The notes under the pieces: generated by a model
Told to the model about the DNA's origin: nothing
What the model saw: only the letters and a program-made list of their open reading frames with translations
Database searches by the model: none
Assembly (NCBI RefSeq): GCF_000834015.1
Contig: NZ_JXQI01000021.1
Span: 124,001 to 188,000, forward strand
Direction: 5' to 3'
Origin: Prevotella pectinovora
GTDB lineage: Bacteria; Bacteroidota; Bacteroidia; Bacteroidales; Bacteroidaceae
DNA length: 64,000 nucleotides
Part shown: positions 37,996 to 45,402 of the stretch, piece after piece
Numbering within the stretch: the first letter of the stretch is position 1
Layout: the number at the start of each line of letters is the position of its first letter
Position numbers and translations under genes: made by a program

Positions 37996-38156
37996 GTTGT
38001 AATAGTCCCTCAAAACTGGACTTTCCACAACGAGATATCTCCAACTGGAATGTTGTTGTAATAGCCCCTCAAAACTGGACCTTCCACAACAATGGAACGT
38101 CTCTAATGTTACTAACATGAGTTGTAATAGCCCCTCAAAACTGGACCTTCCACAAC
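37996..38156 (-). CRISPR. Type VI-B CRISPR array, three repeats and two spacers
   Basis: 36-nt repeats at 37996-38031, 38055-38090 and 38121-38156. Repeats 2 and 3 are identical and, on the minus strand, match the direct repeat used with PspCas13b (recalled). Repeat 1 has two substitutions and is the trailer end. Spacers: 38091-38120 (30 nt, the normal VI-B length) and 38032-38054 (23 nt, short). crRNA would be made from the minus strand, the same direction as cas13b, from a promoter at 38238-38269. Confidence 0.97.
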
Positions 38157-38237
38157 CTACAATCGATAACATCCTTATAATCAATGTTTTTAATTGATTT
38201 TGTTTTCATAAATGAAATATTTGAATGTTATGGTTAT

Positions 38238-38269
38238 GCAAAAATAGGAATATTTTATGTTCTGCCCAA
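38238..38269 (-). promoter_or_regulatory. CRISPR array leader promoter
   Basis: TTG at 38267-38269 (minus), 20-nt spacer, TATTTTTGC at 38238-38246. Predicted start lies about 75 nt before the first repeat. No TGGTTCC dyad here, so the array promoter differs from that of cas13b. Confidence 0.65.
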
Positions 38270-38289
38270 ATTCGTACTGTTATTTTCCT

Positions 38290-38325
38290 CCTCTGGTGCC
38301 ATCATATATCTGATGACACCAGAGG
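38290..38325 (-). terminator. Strong hairpin just after cas13b
   Basis: 15-nt arms 38290-38304 and 38311-38325 with one mismatch and a 6-nt loop, 7 nt past the stop codon. No T tract, so it may protect the mRNA end rather than terminate by itself. Confidence 0.6.
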
Positions 38326-38332
38326 TTTGGAA

Positions 38333-41300
38333 CTATTTCATGATGGCATATTCTCCAAATGCTTTCTTTATGCTCATGGCAATTTCAGGCAAAGCCCTTA
38401 TCTCAACAACACCTTTGTCGGGATAGTTGTTGTGGTCGAAAGCATTCCTGATTTTTCGCAATATGTCACTTTGTTCTTTATTGATATTCTTGTTGTTTAG
38501 GAGAATCTTTAAGATGGACTTGAAATCAACCTTTTCTTCTCTGTCAACTCTCGCTGACAACTCAGGATAAGTGTCGAATGCCCATTTCTCCAAGTTGAAA
38601 ACGATGCTCGATATTTCCGGTCGGCATTGGTCATACTTCTTGAATTCTTCCATGATGTCCTCCTTGGATACAGTGTCGGAGCCAACAAGTTCTAACAGGT
38701 TGCCGATTCTCTTGTCGCTTGCCAAGACGAAGAAATCACCATAGTTCTTCAGCTTCATGCCTTCCGATGTTATGGTATATTTCTTGCCGCCCTTTTCAAA
38801 AGTGAATGACATAGGCATAATCTCAGACAGGATTCCCTTTTCTGCGTCAGGCATAATCTCTTTCAGTTTGAATCTCTCGCCGTCGAAATCCGCCAGTTCC
38901 GTCAGAGTCTTCTTTGCCAATAAGAAGAGCAGGGCATCCTGTACTCTGTATCTGCGGATTACCTTCTCACTTTTCTGGTATTCGTTGCGGCTGTTACTCA
39001 AACGCTTGTCTAATATCGTTTCAATTTCTTCAGAAGAGGCATTACGCATCTGTCTGTTAGACCTGATTTTGTTTGAAGCCAGTTTTCTGTAGCGTTCAGT
39101 CCGGCTTGCACGTTCTTTCCATAAACCTTCTCTTTCTTCTACGGATGTGAAACAGCTCTGCAACGAGCCTTTTCTGTCGTATTCACCCCTCAGCATGTCC
39201 ATATAGCGATAGTTGCGCTTCCACTGATAGAATGTCTGGAAGTCATCATTCAATACACGTTTCATATATTCTGCGATGAGATACGTGACGTTGGCATTAT
39301 TGAAATCAATGCCCTCCATCTGCGGCAGCGATTTCAGGTGGCTCTTGATTTCGTTGTCGAACATCTGTCGAGGCAATTCCACCGGCAGGTCTTCATCATA
39401 GATTCTGCCGAGAGTCTTCATAGCAGGTGTTTTCCATTTGTTCTGGTCTCGTCTGATGAAAGGCACATCCACCCTGTTTCCCTTCTTTATCTCGTTGGAG
39501 AGTCCGATGAGATAGAATTTGCGCTCTATTAGATACCTCTCGTAGAAATCCACGGCATTGGCAGGGATAGAGCGCACAAATACCTTATATAGGAAAGGAT
39601 GAGGCTCTGTTGTGCCTTTGCCGATGAGCCGGGCTTTCTCAAACATCAGCTTGAACTGTTGCTTGGCTTCATAATCGTCGCCACTGTTGTAAACGGCGAT
39701 GGCAGACTGCATGATGCGGTAGTTCAATCCCGTAATCTTGTTCTCGCCATCATTTACAGAAGGTTGGAACAACACAATGTCTTTGGCGAGGAAATCCGCC
39801 AGCTTACCTGTAGAAATCTGTTTGAAACCGCGCTTGCCCATCTTGTTGTCGGCAGAACGTATGGATTTACGGTCGTCTTTAAATCTCTTGATGCGCCGTT
39901 CGGTATCGGCAAGCATGTCATCAACGGTAAGCCTGATGAAGGCGTCAACGTCCTTGCCATGAGCATTCCCGCTGATGAGGTCAATAATCTTCTGGGGCAG
40001 ATCACTTTCTGCAATGCCGAAAGAGGCTATGTTTTCAGCTGTCACCTCTTCTTTTTGCATCGCTTTGAACAATCTCTTATACCTGTTGTGAACATCGACA
40101 ATAAGCTTTTCGGTCTTTTTGCTACCGAACAGGAACATATGAAATGCCATGGCAGGTATTTCAAGAGTGCTCATACGGCAGGATGGAATGGTCTTTACCA
40201 CATATCTGTCATCCTCAATTACAGGCAACAATGGGGCAGGGGTTTCTTCATCGCTTATGAACATTTCCACCTTGTTGTTCTCCAGTATATAGTGAGTGTA
40301 TGTGTCCACGATGTATGGATAGTTTGCAGGATTGGCATCGTCTCTTTTCATGTTCTCAAAATCGCGAATACGAATGCCGCTATTGCCGAAAGTTCCGTTT
40401 TCTTGCTTTCTCATCGTTTCAACCTCTTCCAATCTTCCGAAACCGTTGAGAGGCTGTTCTATCACCCTCACTCGTGTCTGACCGTCGATGCAGGTCTTGT
40501 CGGCTTTGAGCAGATAGCGCAGTTTCCCCATATTCACATGAAAACGGATGTGGTCGAACAGCTTGCCGTAGTCAATATATTGCAATAGCAATGGCACGAA
40601 TCTGTCGGAACTACGCTTCATAAGCACTTCGTTGTGGTCATTGGAAATGATTCTGAATCGAGACTGCTTTTCTGCCGAGAGTGTTTCGAACAGTTCGTTT
40701 GGACAACGCTTTATTTCATTGAGCATATCCATGGCCACCGACTTGTTGCTCTTTTCCGAGTGGATGCGGTCTTTGGGCTGCTTGATGCTGTTTATTCCAA
40801 AAGAACGGATGATGATGCGTCGCTCTTCCGATTGTGCATTATAGGAAGAGAAGATAGGAAGCCTTGACAGGAAGATGTTGATATACTGCTTGTCGAGGAA
40901 CAGACAGATAAGCAAGGCTATGCCGACTCCAGACAAGTGGAGTTTCTTTTGTGTGTCGCCGTTGTAGTCTTGCAAACTGAGGAAGAAACCGGTATTTACT
41001 TGTGATTTCTTTTTTCCGTATGCGTCTTTGACGAATTTGAATCTTTTGTCCTGTATAAAGGCGAGGTCTTCGGTTTTGTATCCATAACGCTCATTCATGT
41101 TTCGCAGTGCTACAGTGTAGTAGTTGTTTATCATTCCGGAAAGAGGCTGCTCAGTACTTGTCAGAAACTCGCAACCGTCAATCAGCTTCTCATCGTATGT
41201 CTTGTAATGGCTGGCCTGGTCACGATACATTTTCAGCACACCGAAAGCCCTTTTCAGAACTTCAAAGATGTCGTTGCTGTTCACCTCAACCCTATTCTGT

Positions 41301-41605
41301 TTGTATTTTCCGTTCGAATACTCTCTTTGGTTTTCAGCCATAATCTTGAGGAAAGGAAAATATGACTGCAGACGTTCGATGATGAACATAGTCTTTTCCG
41401 GCTGTTTGTCATATCCATTCTTCGCATTGTATAAATGGCTCATTACGGGGTGGAACCATAGATTTTCGTTGTTCTCGTTCTGTTCCCCCTCTATGTCGGC
41501 CACTTTCTGTATGTGGTCGAGTACGGTCTGTGCGTTCAGCATTGCCATGACAGAGTATGTTCCGAAATACTTCTTCTGGTTTTCCACTAATGCAGGTATA
41601 TTCAT
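38333..41605 (-). CDS. cas13b: Cas13b, type VI-B RNA-guided RNase
   Basis: 1090 residues. Processes its own crRNA and cleaves RNA after crRNA-guided recognition. Two HEPN R-X4-H sites: RDQASH near residue 128 and RNAFDH near residue 1068. The sequence is, from memory, almost the same over its entire length as PspCas13b of Prevotella sp. P5-125, with scattered differences including the residues inside the first HEPN motif. No csx27 or csx28 gene is next to it; the upstream gene encodes a WYL regulator. Own promoter at 41652-41683 with an upstream dyad. Confidence 0.98.
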   Translation of the reverse strand: MNIPALVENQKKYFGTYSVMAMLNAQTVLDHIQKVADIEGEQNENNENLWFHPVMSHLYNAKNGYDKQPEKTMFIIERLQSYFPFLKIMAENQREYSNGKYKQNRVEVNSNDIFEVLKRAFGVLKMYRDQASHYKTYDEKLIDGCEFLTSTEQPLSGMINNYYTVALRNMNERYGYKTEDLAFIQDKRFKFVKDAYGKKKSQVNTGFFLSLQDYNGDTQKKLHLSGVGIALLICLFLDKQYINIFLSRLPIFSSYNAQSEERRIIIRSFGINSIKQPKDRIHSEKSNKSVAMDMLNEIKRCPNELFETLSAEKQSRFRIISNDHNEVLMKRSSDRFVPLLLQYIDYGKLFDHIRFHVNMGKLRYLLKADKTCIDGQTRVRVIEQPLNGFGRLEEVETMRKQENGTFGNSGIRIRDFENMKRDDANPANYPYIVDTYTHYILENNKVEMFISDEETPAPLLPVIEDDRYVVKTIPSCRMSTLEIPAMAFHMFLFGSKKTEKLIVDVHNRYKRLFKAMQKEEVTAENIASFGIAESDLPQKIIDLISGNAHGKDVDAFIRLTVDDMLADTERRIKRFKDDRKSIRSADNKMGKRGFKQISTGKLADFLAKDIVLFQPSVNDGENKITGLNYRIMQSAIAVYNSGDDYEAKQQFKLMFEKARLIGKGTTEPHPFLYKVFVRSIPANAVDFYERYLIERKFYLIGLSNEIKKGNRVDVPFIRRDQNKWKTPAMKTLGRIYDEDLPVELPRQMFDNEIKSHLKSLPQMEGIDFNNANVTYLIAEYMKRVLNDDFQTFYQWKRNYRYMDMLRGEYDRKGSLQSCFTSVEEREGLWKERASRTERYRKLASNKIRSNRQMRNASSEEIETILDKRLSNSRNEYQKSEKVIRRYRVQDALLFLLAKKTLTELADFDGERFKLKEIMPDAEKGILSEIMPMSFTFEKGGKKYTITSEGMKLKNYGDFFVLASDKRIGNLLELVGSDTVSKEDIMEEFKKYDQCRPEISSIVFNLEKWAFDTYPELSARVDREEKVDFKSILKILLNNKNINKEQSDILRKIRNAFDHNNYPDKGVVEIRALPEIAMSIKKAFGEYAIMK

Positions 41606-41651
41606 ATCGTATGCTTTTTAGTTGGTTAATATTCCGTTCGTTAATACAGGT

Positions 41652-41724
41652 GCAAATTTATGATTATGAGTCGTATTCTGCAAGTATTATTATGGCGTGA
41701 TTGGTTCTTTTGCTTTTGGAACCA
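41652..41724 (-). promoter_or_regulatory. Dyad and promoter of cas13b
   Basis: TGGTTCT (41702-41708)-N9-GGAACCA (41718-41724), 18 nt to -33 TTG (41681-41683), 20-nt spacer, -7 TAAATTTGC (41652-41660), minus strand. The dyad sits between the WYL1 stop codon and the promoter. Confidence 0.75.
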
Positions 41725-41730
41725 TTCCGT

Positions 41731-42855
41731 TTATGAATCTTTGTCGGTGCTTTCTGTGCCTTTTGCATATAGCCTGTGCATATTCTCTATTCTGTCGGCA
41801 AATATCTTGCGTATGTTTTCAGGGCTTACAACTTCGAGTCCGTCGCCCATCTGAAGGATGCGGCCGATGAATTCGTTGTTGAGTTCTACATGGATGACGA
41901 ACTCACCATATTTACCGTCTTCATGCTCTCCAAACTGGATTGACACTTCCTGGCTTGGGTGGATTCTCTTGGTGTCCGTCAATTTGAAGATATAGTGAGA
42001 GTGTGCACGTATGTGTACTGCTTCTGCATGATAAGGATTTCCCTCTTTGTCTTTCGTGTGGGTTACACCTACGATGTTTTTGAAATACTCATTATAGAAT
42101 CCTTTTGGGGCAGGCTTGAAGGCGATTTTATAGAGTTCGCGAGGTCTCGAACATATTCTGTCGAGGGCGATGTTGTATCCATTCTCAGGAGTCTGGCCGT
42201 CGGCATGGCCCAGGAGATGCCACCTGCCATTGAATTCTTTCAGGAAATGAGGATGAAAAGTCAAGTTGCGCTCTTCTTCATCATAAGGCTTGTAGTCGAT
42301 AGACAACACCTGCTTTTTTATGATAGCTTCGTAGAGGAAAGGAAGAAGCTCGATGTTTGTCAGCATTCGGTCGAGACTCGAAGCCAGTATCTGTTTGCCC
42401 TCACGCTTATTCTTCTTTATTTCAAGCAGGTCTTCGCAATCCTGGAAGAAATATTCAAGCCACGACGTAGGAAAGAATCCCGCAGAATTCTGACAGAATT
42501 GCCAATACTTATTTATGTTCTTTATAACCATGGCGTTGCGCATATCCCTTAGTGGGTCAGGATTGCTTCCTGTATATCTGAAACTTTTGTCACGGTTGTT
42601 TCCTTTTTCCTCAATGCAGCCGGCGCCGATCCTGTCGGTCAGTGCAGTCTTCAACTCGTTGAATGCCTTTTTCAGTTGGGTATAGTTTTTGCATTTCGTA
42701 ACACTATATTGAAGTTCATTCGCCGATTTCTTGTCGAGATACTCTACCATTACATCTGTATTGGTGAACCATTCCCGTTTCATCAGATGCTTATATATAA
42801 TGTTTGCGAATTGCGCCTTGCAGCTTTCTCCGAAGAATATATTGGAATTTTTCAT
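41731..42855 (-). CDS. WYL-domain transcriptional regulator (WYL1)
   Basis: 374 residues. N-terminal about 100 residues are helical and include the wHTH-like region (KREWFTNTDVMVEYL ... LKKAFNELKTAL); central WYL domain near 180-270 with LSIDYKPYDEEERNLTFHPHFLKEFNGRWHLLGHADG and ALDRI; C-terminal WCX-like part FGEHEDGKYGEFVIHV ... EVVSPENIRKIFADRIENMHRLY. WYL proteins sense ligands, often nucleic acids, and control defence genes. Ends 125 bp before the cas13b start in the same direction, so a regulator or accessory of the VI-B system. Confidence 0.88.
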   Translation of the reverse strand: MKNSNIFFGESCKAQFANIIYKHLMKREWFTNTDVMVEYLDKKSANELQYSVTKCKNYTQLKKAFNELKTALTDRIGAGCIEEKGNNRDKSFRYTGSNPDPLRDMRNAMVIKNINKYWQFCQNSAGFFPTSWLEYFFQDCEDLLEIKKNKREGKQILASSLDRMLTNIELLPFLYEAIIKKQVLSIDYKPYDEEERNLTFHPHFLKEFNGRWHLLGHADGQTPENGYNIALDRICSRPRELYKIAFKPAPKGFYNEYFKNIVGVTHTKDKEGNPYHAEAVHIRAHSHYIFKLTDTKRIHPSQEVSIQFGEHEDGKYGEFVIHVELNNEFIGRILQMGDGLEVVSPENIRKIFADRIENMHRLYAKGTESTDKDS

Positions 42856-42890
42856 AGTTGTAAGTTTTTTTGTTCTTGACTTGATGTGAG

Positions 42891-42945
42891 TGCAAATACT
42901 TTGCCAACGAGTGCAAAGAGAGTTTCACTCTCAATTTGCCGAGTG
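42891..42945. promoter_or_regulatory. Structured WYL1 leader with repeated GAGTGCA
   Basis: GAGTGCA occurs three times (near 42888, 42910, 42941), and GAGAGT-TTC-ACTCTC with flanking GCAAA/TTTGC forms a hairpin in the 5' leader. Could be an autoregulatory site; distinct from the cas13b dyad. Confidence 0.45.
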
Positions 42946-42959
42946 CAGCTAAGTATTAT

Positions 42960-42991
42960 GCAAATATATCATTTATCTCTAACAAATACAA
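42960..42991 (-). promoter_or_regulatory. WYL1 promoter
   Basis: TTG at 42989-42991, 20-nt spacer, TATATTTGC at 42960-42968 on the minus strand. It lies back to back with the WYL2 promoter, 36 bp from its operator. Confidence 0.65.
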
Positions 42992-43027
42992 GTTGAATCG
43001 GCAGAAATATTATATATGTCACACAAT

Positions 43028-43066
43028 AAAACGAACATAGGGTTCGTTTTGCAGATGTAACTTTGC
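43028..43066 (+). promoter_or_regulatory. WYL2 operator and promoter
   Basis: Perfect 9-bp inverted repeat AAAACGAAC-N5-GTTCGTTTT at 43028-43050, covering the -33 position, then -7 TAACTTTGC at 43058-43066. Distance from the dyad CGAAC to the -7 box is 26 nt. Confidence 0.75.
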
Positions 43067-43086
43067 ACCATCAAAATATAAAGACT

Positions 43087-44169
43087 ATGCCCAAAAATAA
43101 AAATGCAATGACTCGATTTAAGATACTTGACGAACTGCTTAGTTGTCGGTATCATAACTATTCGCTTGATGATTTGACGGAAGAAGTCAACAAGCGGCTT
43201 GCCGAATTGTATCCCGATACAGATGGTGTCGGTCGTCGGACTATAGAGAAGGATATTCGCTATTTGGAATATGAGGGTCCTTTCTTGGTGGAGATTGAAC
43301 GTTACACCGTTCCTGGATATAATCGTGAGAAGCAGAAGTCATATAACAAGCGATGTCTCAGATATACGATGCCATCATTCTCAATCTTCAAAAAAGATTT
43401 GAGTGATGACGAAGAATATCTGTTGAAAGAAGCACTTTCATTGCTTGGACAGTTCGAAGGACTTCCAAATTTGGATGCTTTGGAAGGGTTAAGACTCGGA
43501 TTGGGTGTAAGAAAGAATGAAAGGAGAATTATATCTTTAACAAAAAATCCTTTGGAGAATTCCAATTTGCTTGGTGAACTTTTTACCATTATTTCACATC
43601 GACAGGTCGTGGAATTGCATTATCATAAGTTTTTCTCACCGCATACTGGGTTGGCTGTCAATATACATCCGTATCTTTTGAAAGAATACAACCGCCGTTG
43701 GTTTCTGTTTGCAGCAGCCGAATCAGATGGGAAACTACTTTGTTTCAGTCTTGACAGAATTGACAATGTGGTTCCGTTGCCATCGCATAAATATATAGAT
43801 TATGATGGCGAAATAAGTGAAATCTTTGATGATATAATAGGTGTGACGATAAGCGAGGGAAGTCCTGTGTTCAATATAGTTTTCTGGGTTAGTGATATAT
43901 CAAAAGATTATGTTGCAACGAAGCCTATTCACGATTCACAAAAGAACATAAGCGGAAGTGAAGAAATGAAATTAAGGGAAATGTACCCGACACTTTCTAA
44001 TGGAAAATTCTTCAGCATAGATTGCAAGGAGAATTATGAACTTATTCGTGAATTGACTAGTTTTGGAAAGGAACTTGTGGTTCTTTCGCCAGTCATAATA
44101 CGGGAGAAGATAGAGAACAGAATAAAAGAGATGGTTGATAATTACAGATCTTTGGGAATGCGAACTTAG
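43087..44169 (+). CDS. WYL-domain transcriptional regulator (WYL2)
   Basis: 360 residues from MPKNKNAMTRFKIL at 43087; the ATG at 43063 is at the promoter -7 box and cannot be the start. Winged-helix DNA-binding part MTRFKILDELLSCRYHNYSLDDLTEEVNKRL ... RRTIEKDIRYLE; WYL core with VVELHYHKFFSP, VNIHPYLLKEYNRRWFLFAAAES and SLDRIDNV; WCX end with ENRIKEMVDNYR. Divergent from WYL1. Its stop codon lies inside the operator of the next gene. Confidence 0.88.
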   Translation: MPKNKNAMTRFKILDELLSCRYHNYSLDDLTEEVNKRLAELYPDTDGVGRRTIEKDIRYLEYEGPFLVEIERYTVPGYNREKQKSYNKRCLRYTMPSFSIFKKDLSDDEEYLLKEALSLLGQFEGLPNLDALEGLRLGLGVRKNERRIISLTKNPLENSNLLGELFTIISHRQVVELHYHKFFSPHTGLAVNIHPYLLKEYNRRWFLFAAAESDGKLLCFSLDRIDNVVPLPSHKYIDYDGEISEIFDDIIGVTISEGSPVFNIVFWVSDISKDYVATKPIHDSQKNISGSEEMKLREMYPTLSNGKFFSIDCKENYELIRELTSFGKELVVLSPVIIREKIENRIKEMVDNYRSLGMRT

Positions 44170-44195
44170 AATTCGTACTATATATTTAACTTTGC
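44161..44195 (+). promoter_or_regulatory. Operator and promoter of the WG-repeat gene
   Basis: CGAAC (44161-44165)-N5-ATTCG (44171-44175), then -7 TAACTTTGC at 44187-44195, again 26 nt from dyad start to -7 start. Confidence 0.7.
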
Positions 44196-44220
44196 ATCAC
44201 AAAACATAAAATGATATAAT

Positions 44221-45063
44221 ATGGAAAAGAAAGAAATGTTGCAAGTTCATAAATATACTAAGATTCTAGTGCCAGCATCTTCATATAATATGCAGGATGA
44301 CAAAAGGCTTCTTATTCCTTTTACAAGTGGTGATGAAATTGGCTTTGTAGACAAGGAAGGTGTCATTGTTGTAAAACCGCAATTCACCATGTACTATGGT
44401 GATTGTTATGATGAAAGCGACTATATAAGGGTCACCGTTGATTACCTATATGGATTTCCTCGCAGTGGAGGGAGGGTTGCTTCGTATAAGCGTCCGATGT
44501 ATGGGCTTATTAATTTTAAAGGCGAAACTATCTTTGAACCGTCATTTTTTAGTTTGATACCAGCTATTGGAAACAAGAAACTATATACTGTCCAAGACAA
44601 GAATCTTGGATATGCTGTTTTAAACATAGATGGTACAGAAGTCGTTCCCTATGGTAAATACAGTTATATTGACGGATTTGATAAAGGTCTTGCAAGGGTG
44701 AAAATTGGAAACGTGACAAATTGGCAAAAAAACAATGGAAACAAATGGGGATTGATAAATGAAAATGGCGATGAGGTTCTCCCTATTGAATATGATGATA
44801 TGTGGTCGTTTTATGGCAAGAATCGTGCTACAGTCAGGGTTGTAAAAGGAGATGTTGCCCAAAATATCGTTCTTTCAGAAATATTAGGTATGGTTAAAGA
44901 CCAAGAAAGCGATAGTCTCTCGAATAATTATTGTATCGATGATTACGGTTCCAGTTATGGTGAATACGCTGGTACATATGCCCAAGATGTGGAAGGATAT
45001 AGTGATGATGTAATAGACGATGCCTTTGATGGTGATCCAGACGCTTATTGGAATATTGATTAG
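44221..45063 (+). CDS. WG-repeat protein
   Basis: 280 residues, no signal peptide. At least four WG-type beta repeats: IGFVDKEGVIVVKPQF, YGLINFKGETIFEPSF, LGYAVLNIDGTEVVPYG, WGLINENGDEVLPIEYDD. The C-terminal 60 residues are Ser/Asp/Tyr-rich and acidic. WG repeats are protein-binding scaffolds; here it is placed between WYL2 and the retron under the same operator. Role unknown. Confidence 0.8.
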   Translation: MEKKEMLQVHKYTKILVPASSYNMQDDKRLLIPFTSGDEIGFVDKEGVIVVKPQFTMYYGDCYDESDYIRVTVDYLYGFPRSGGRVASYKRPMYGLINFKGETIFEPSFFSLIPAIGNKKLYTVQDKNLGYAVLNIDGTEVVPYGKYSYIDGFDKGLARVKIGNVTNWQKNNGNKWGLINENGDEVLPIEYDDMWSFYGKNRATVRVVKGDVAQNIVLSEILGMVKDQESDSLSNNYCIDDYGSSYGEYAGTYAQDVEGYSDDVIDDAFDGDPDAYWNID

Positions 45064-45088
45064 TAAAAATGCAAATTATACATAGATA

Positions 45089-45123
45089 CGACCAAAGAGT
45101 TCGCAACAATGTATTAACTTTGC
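45089..45123 (+). promoter_or_regulatory. Operator and promoter of the retron
   Basis: CGACC (45089-45093)-N5-GTTCG (45099-45103), then -7 TAACTTTGC at 45115-45123; 26 nt from dyad start to -7 start. Predicted RNA start about 45129. Confidence 0.72.
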
Positions 45124-45151
45124 GTCAGAAAATAAAAAGAGGTCTTTGATA

Positions 45152-45377
45152 ATCGGAGCGACAGATATAAATTTGAAAACGTCTTGCGGGCGAAAGCCCT
45201 GTCTCTTTGGAGACAGATTCGCATGATGTCTCATCGTCTTTACGGCCGGTGGGATAATGTTATCACGTTAACGTAGACTTCACATACGTAGTATGTCTTC
45301 TACTCGTGTCTTATTGTTTTATATTTGTATTCTTATTTTATTATTATATAAAGAAATGAAAGTCTGTCGTTTCCGAT
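45152..45377 (+). ncRNA. Retron ncRNA (msr-msd)
   Basis: About 226 nt just upstream of the RT. The a1 segment ATCGGAGCGACAGA (45152-45165) is complementary to the a2 segment TCTGTCGTTTCCGAT (45363-45377), with one small bulge. Between them are hairpins GGGC-GAAA-GCCC and GTCTC-TTTG-GAGAC (msr part) and a stem built around CATACGTAGTATG (msd part, about 45290-45322). The branching G is not assigned. Transcribed from the WYL2-type promoter at 45115. Confidence 0.8.
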
Positions 45378-45402
45378 GTCACCCTCTTGTATTAAAAAAA
45401 AT

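Noticed and set aside
37954..38184. Minus-strand ORF of 76 codons over the CRISPR array
   Set aside because: It is made of translated repeats (the same GRSSFEGLLQ text recurs) and is not a gene.
39599..40588. Plus-strand ORF of 329 codons inside cas13b
   Set aside because: Antisense shadow of a clearly coding frame with HEPN motifs; no start signals or family features.
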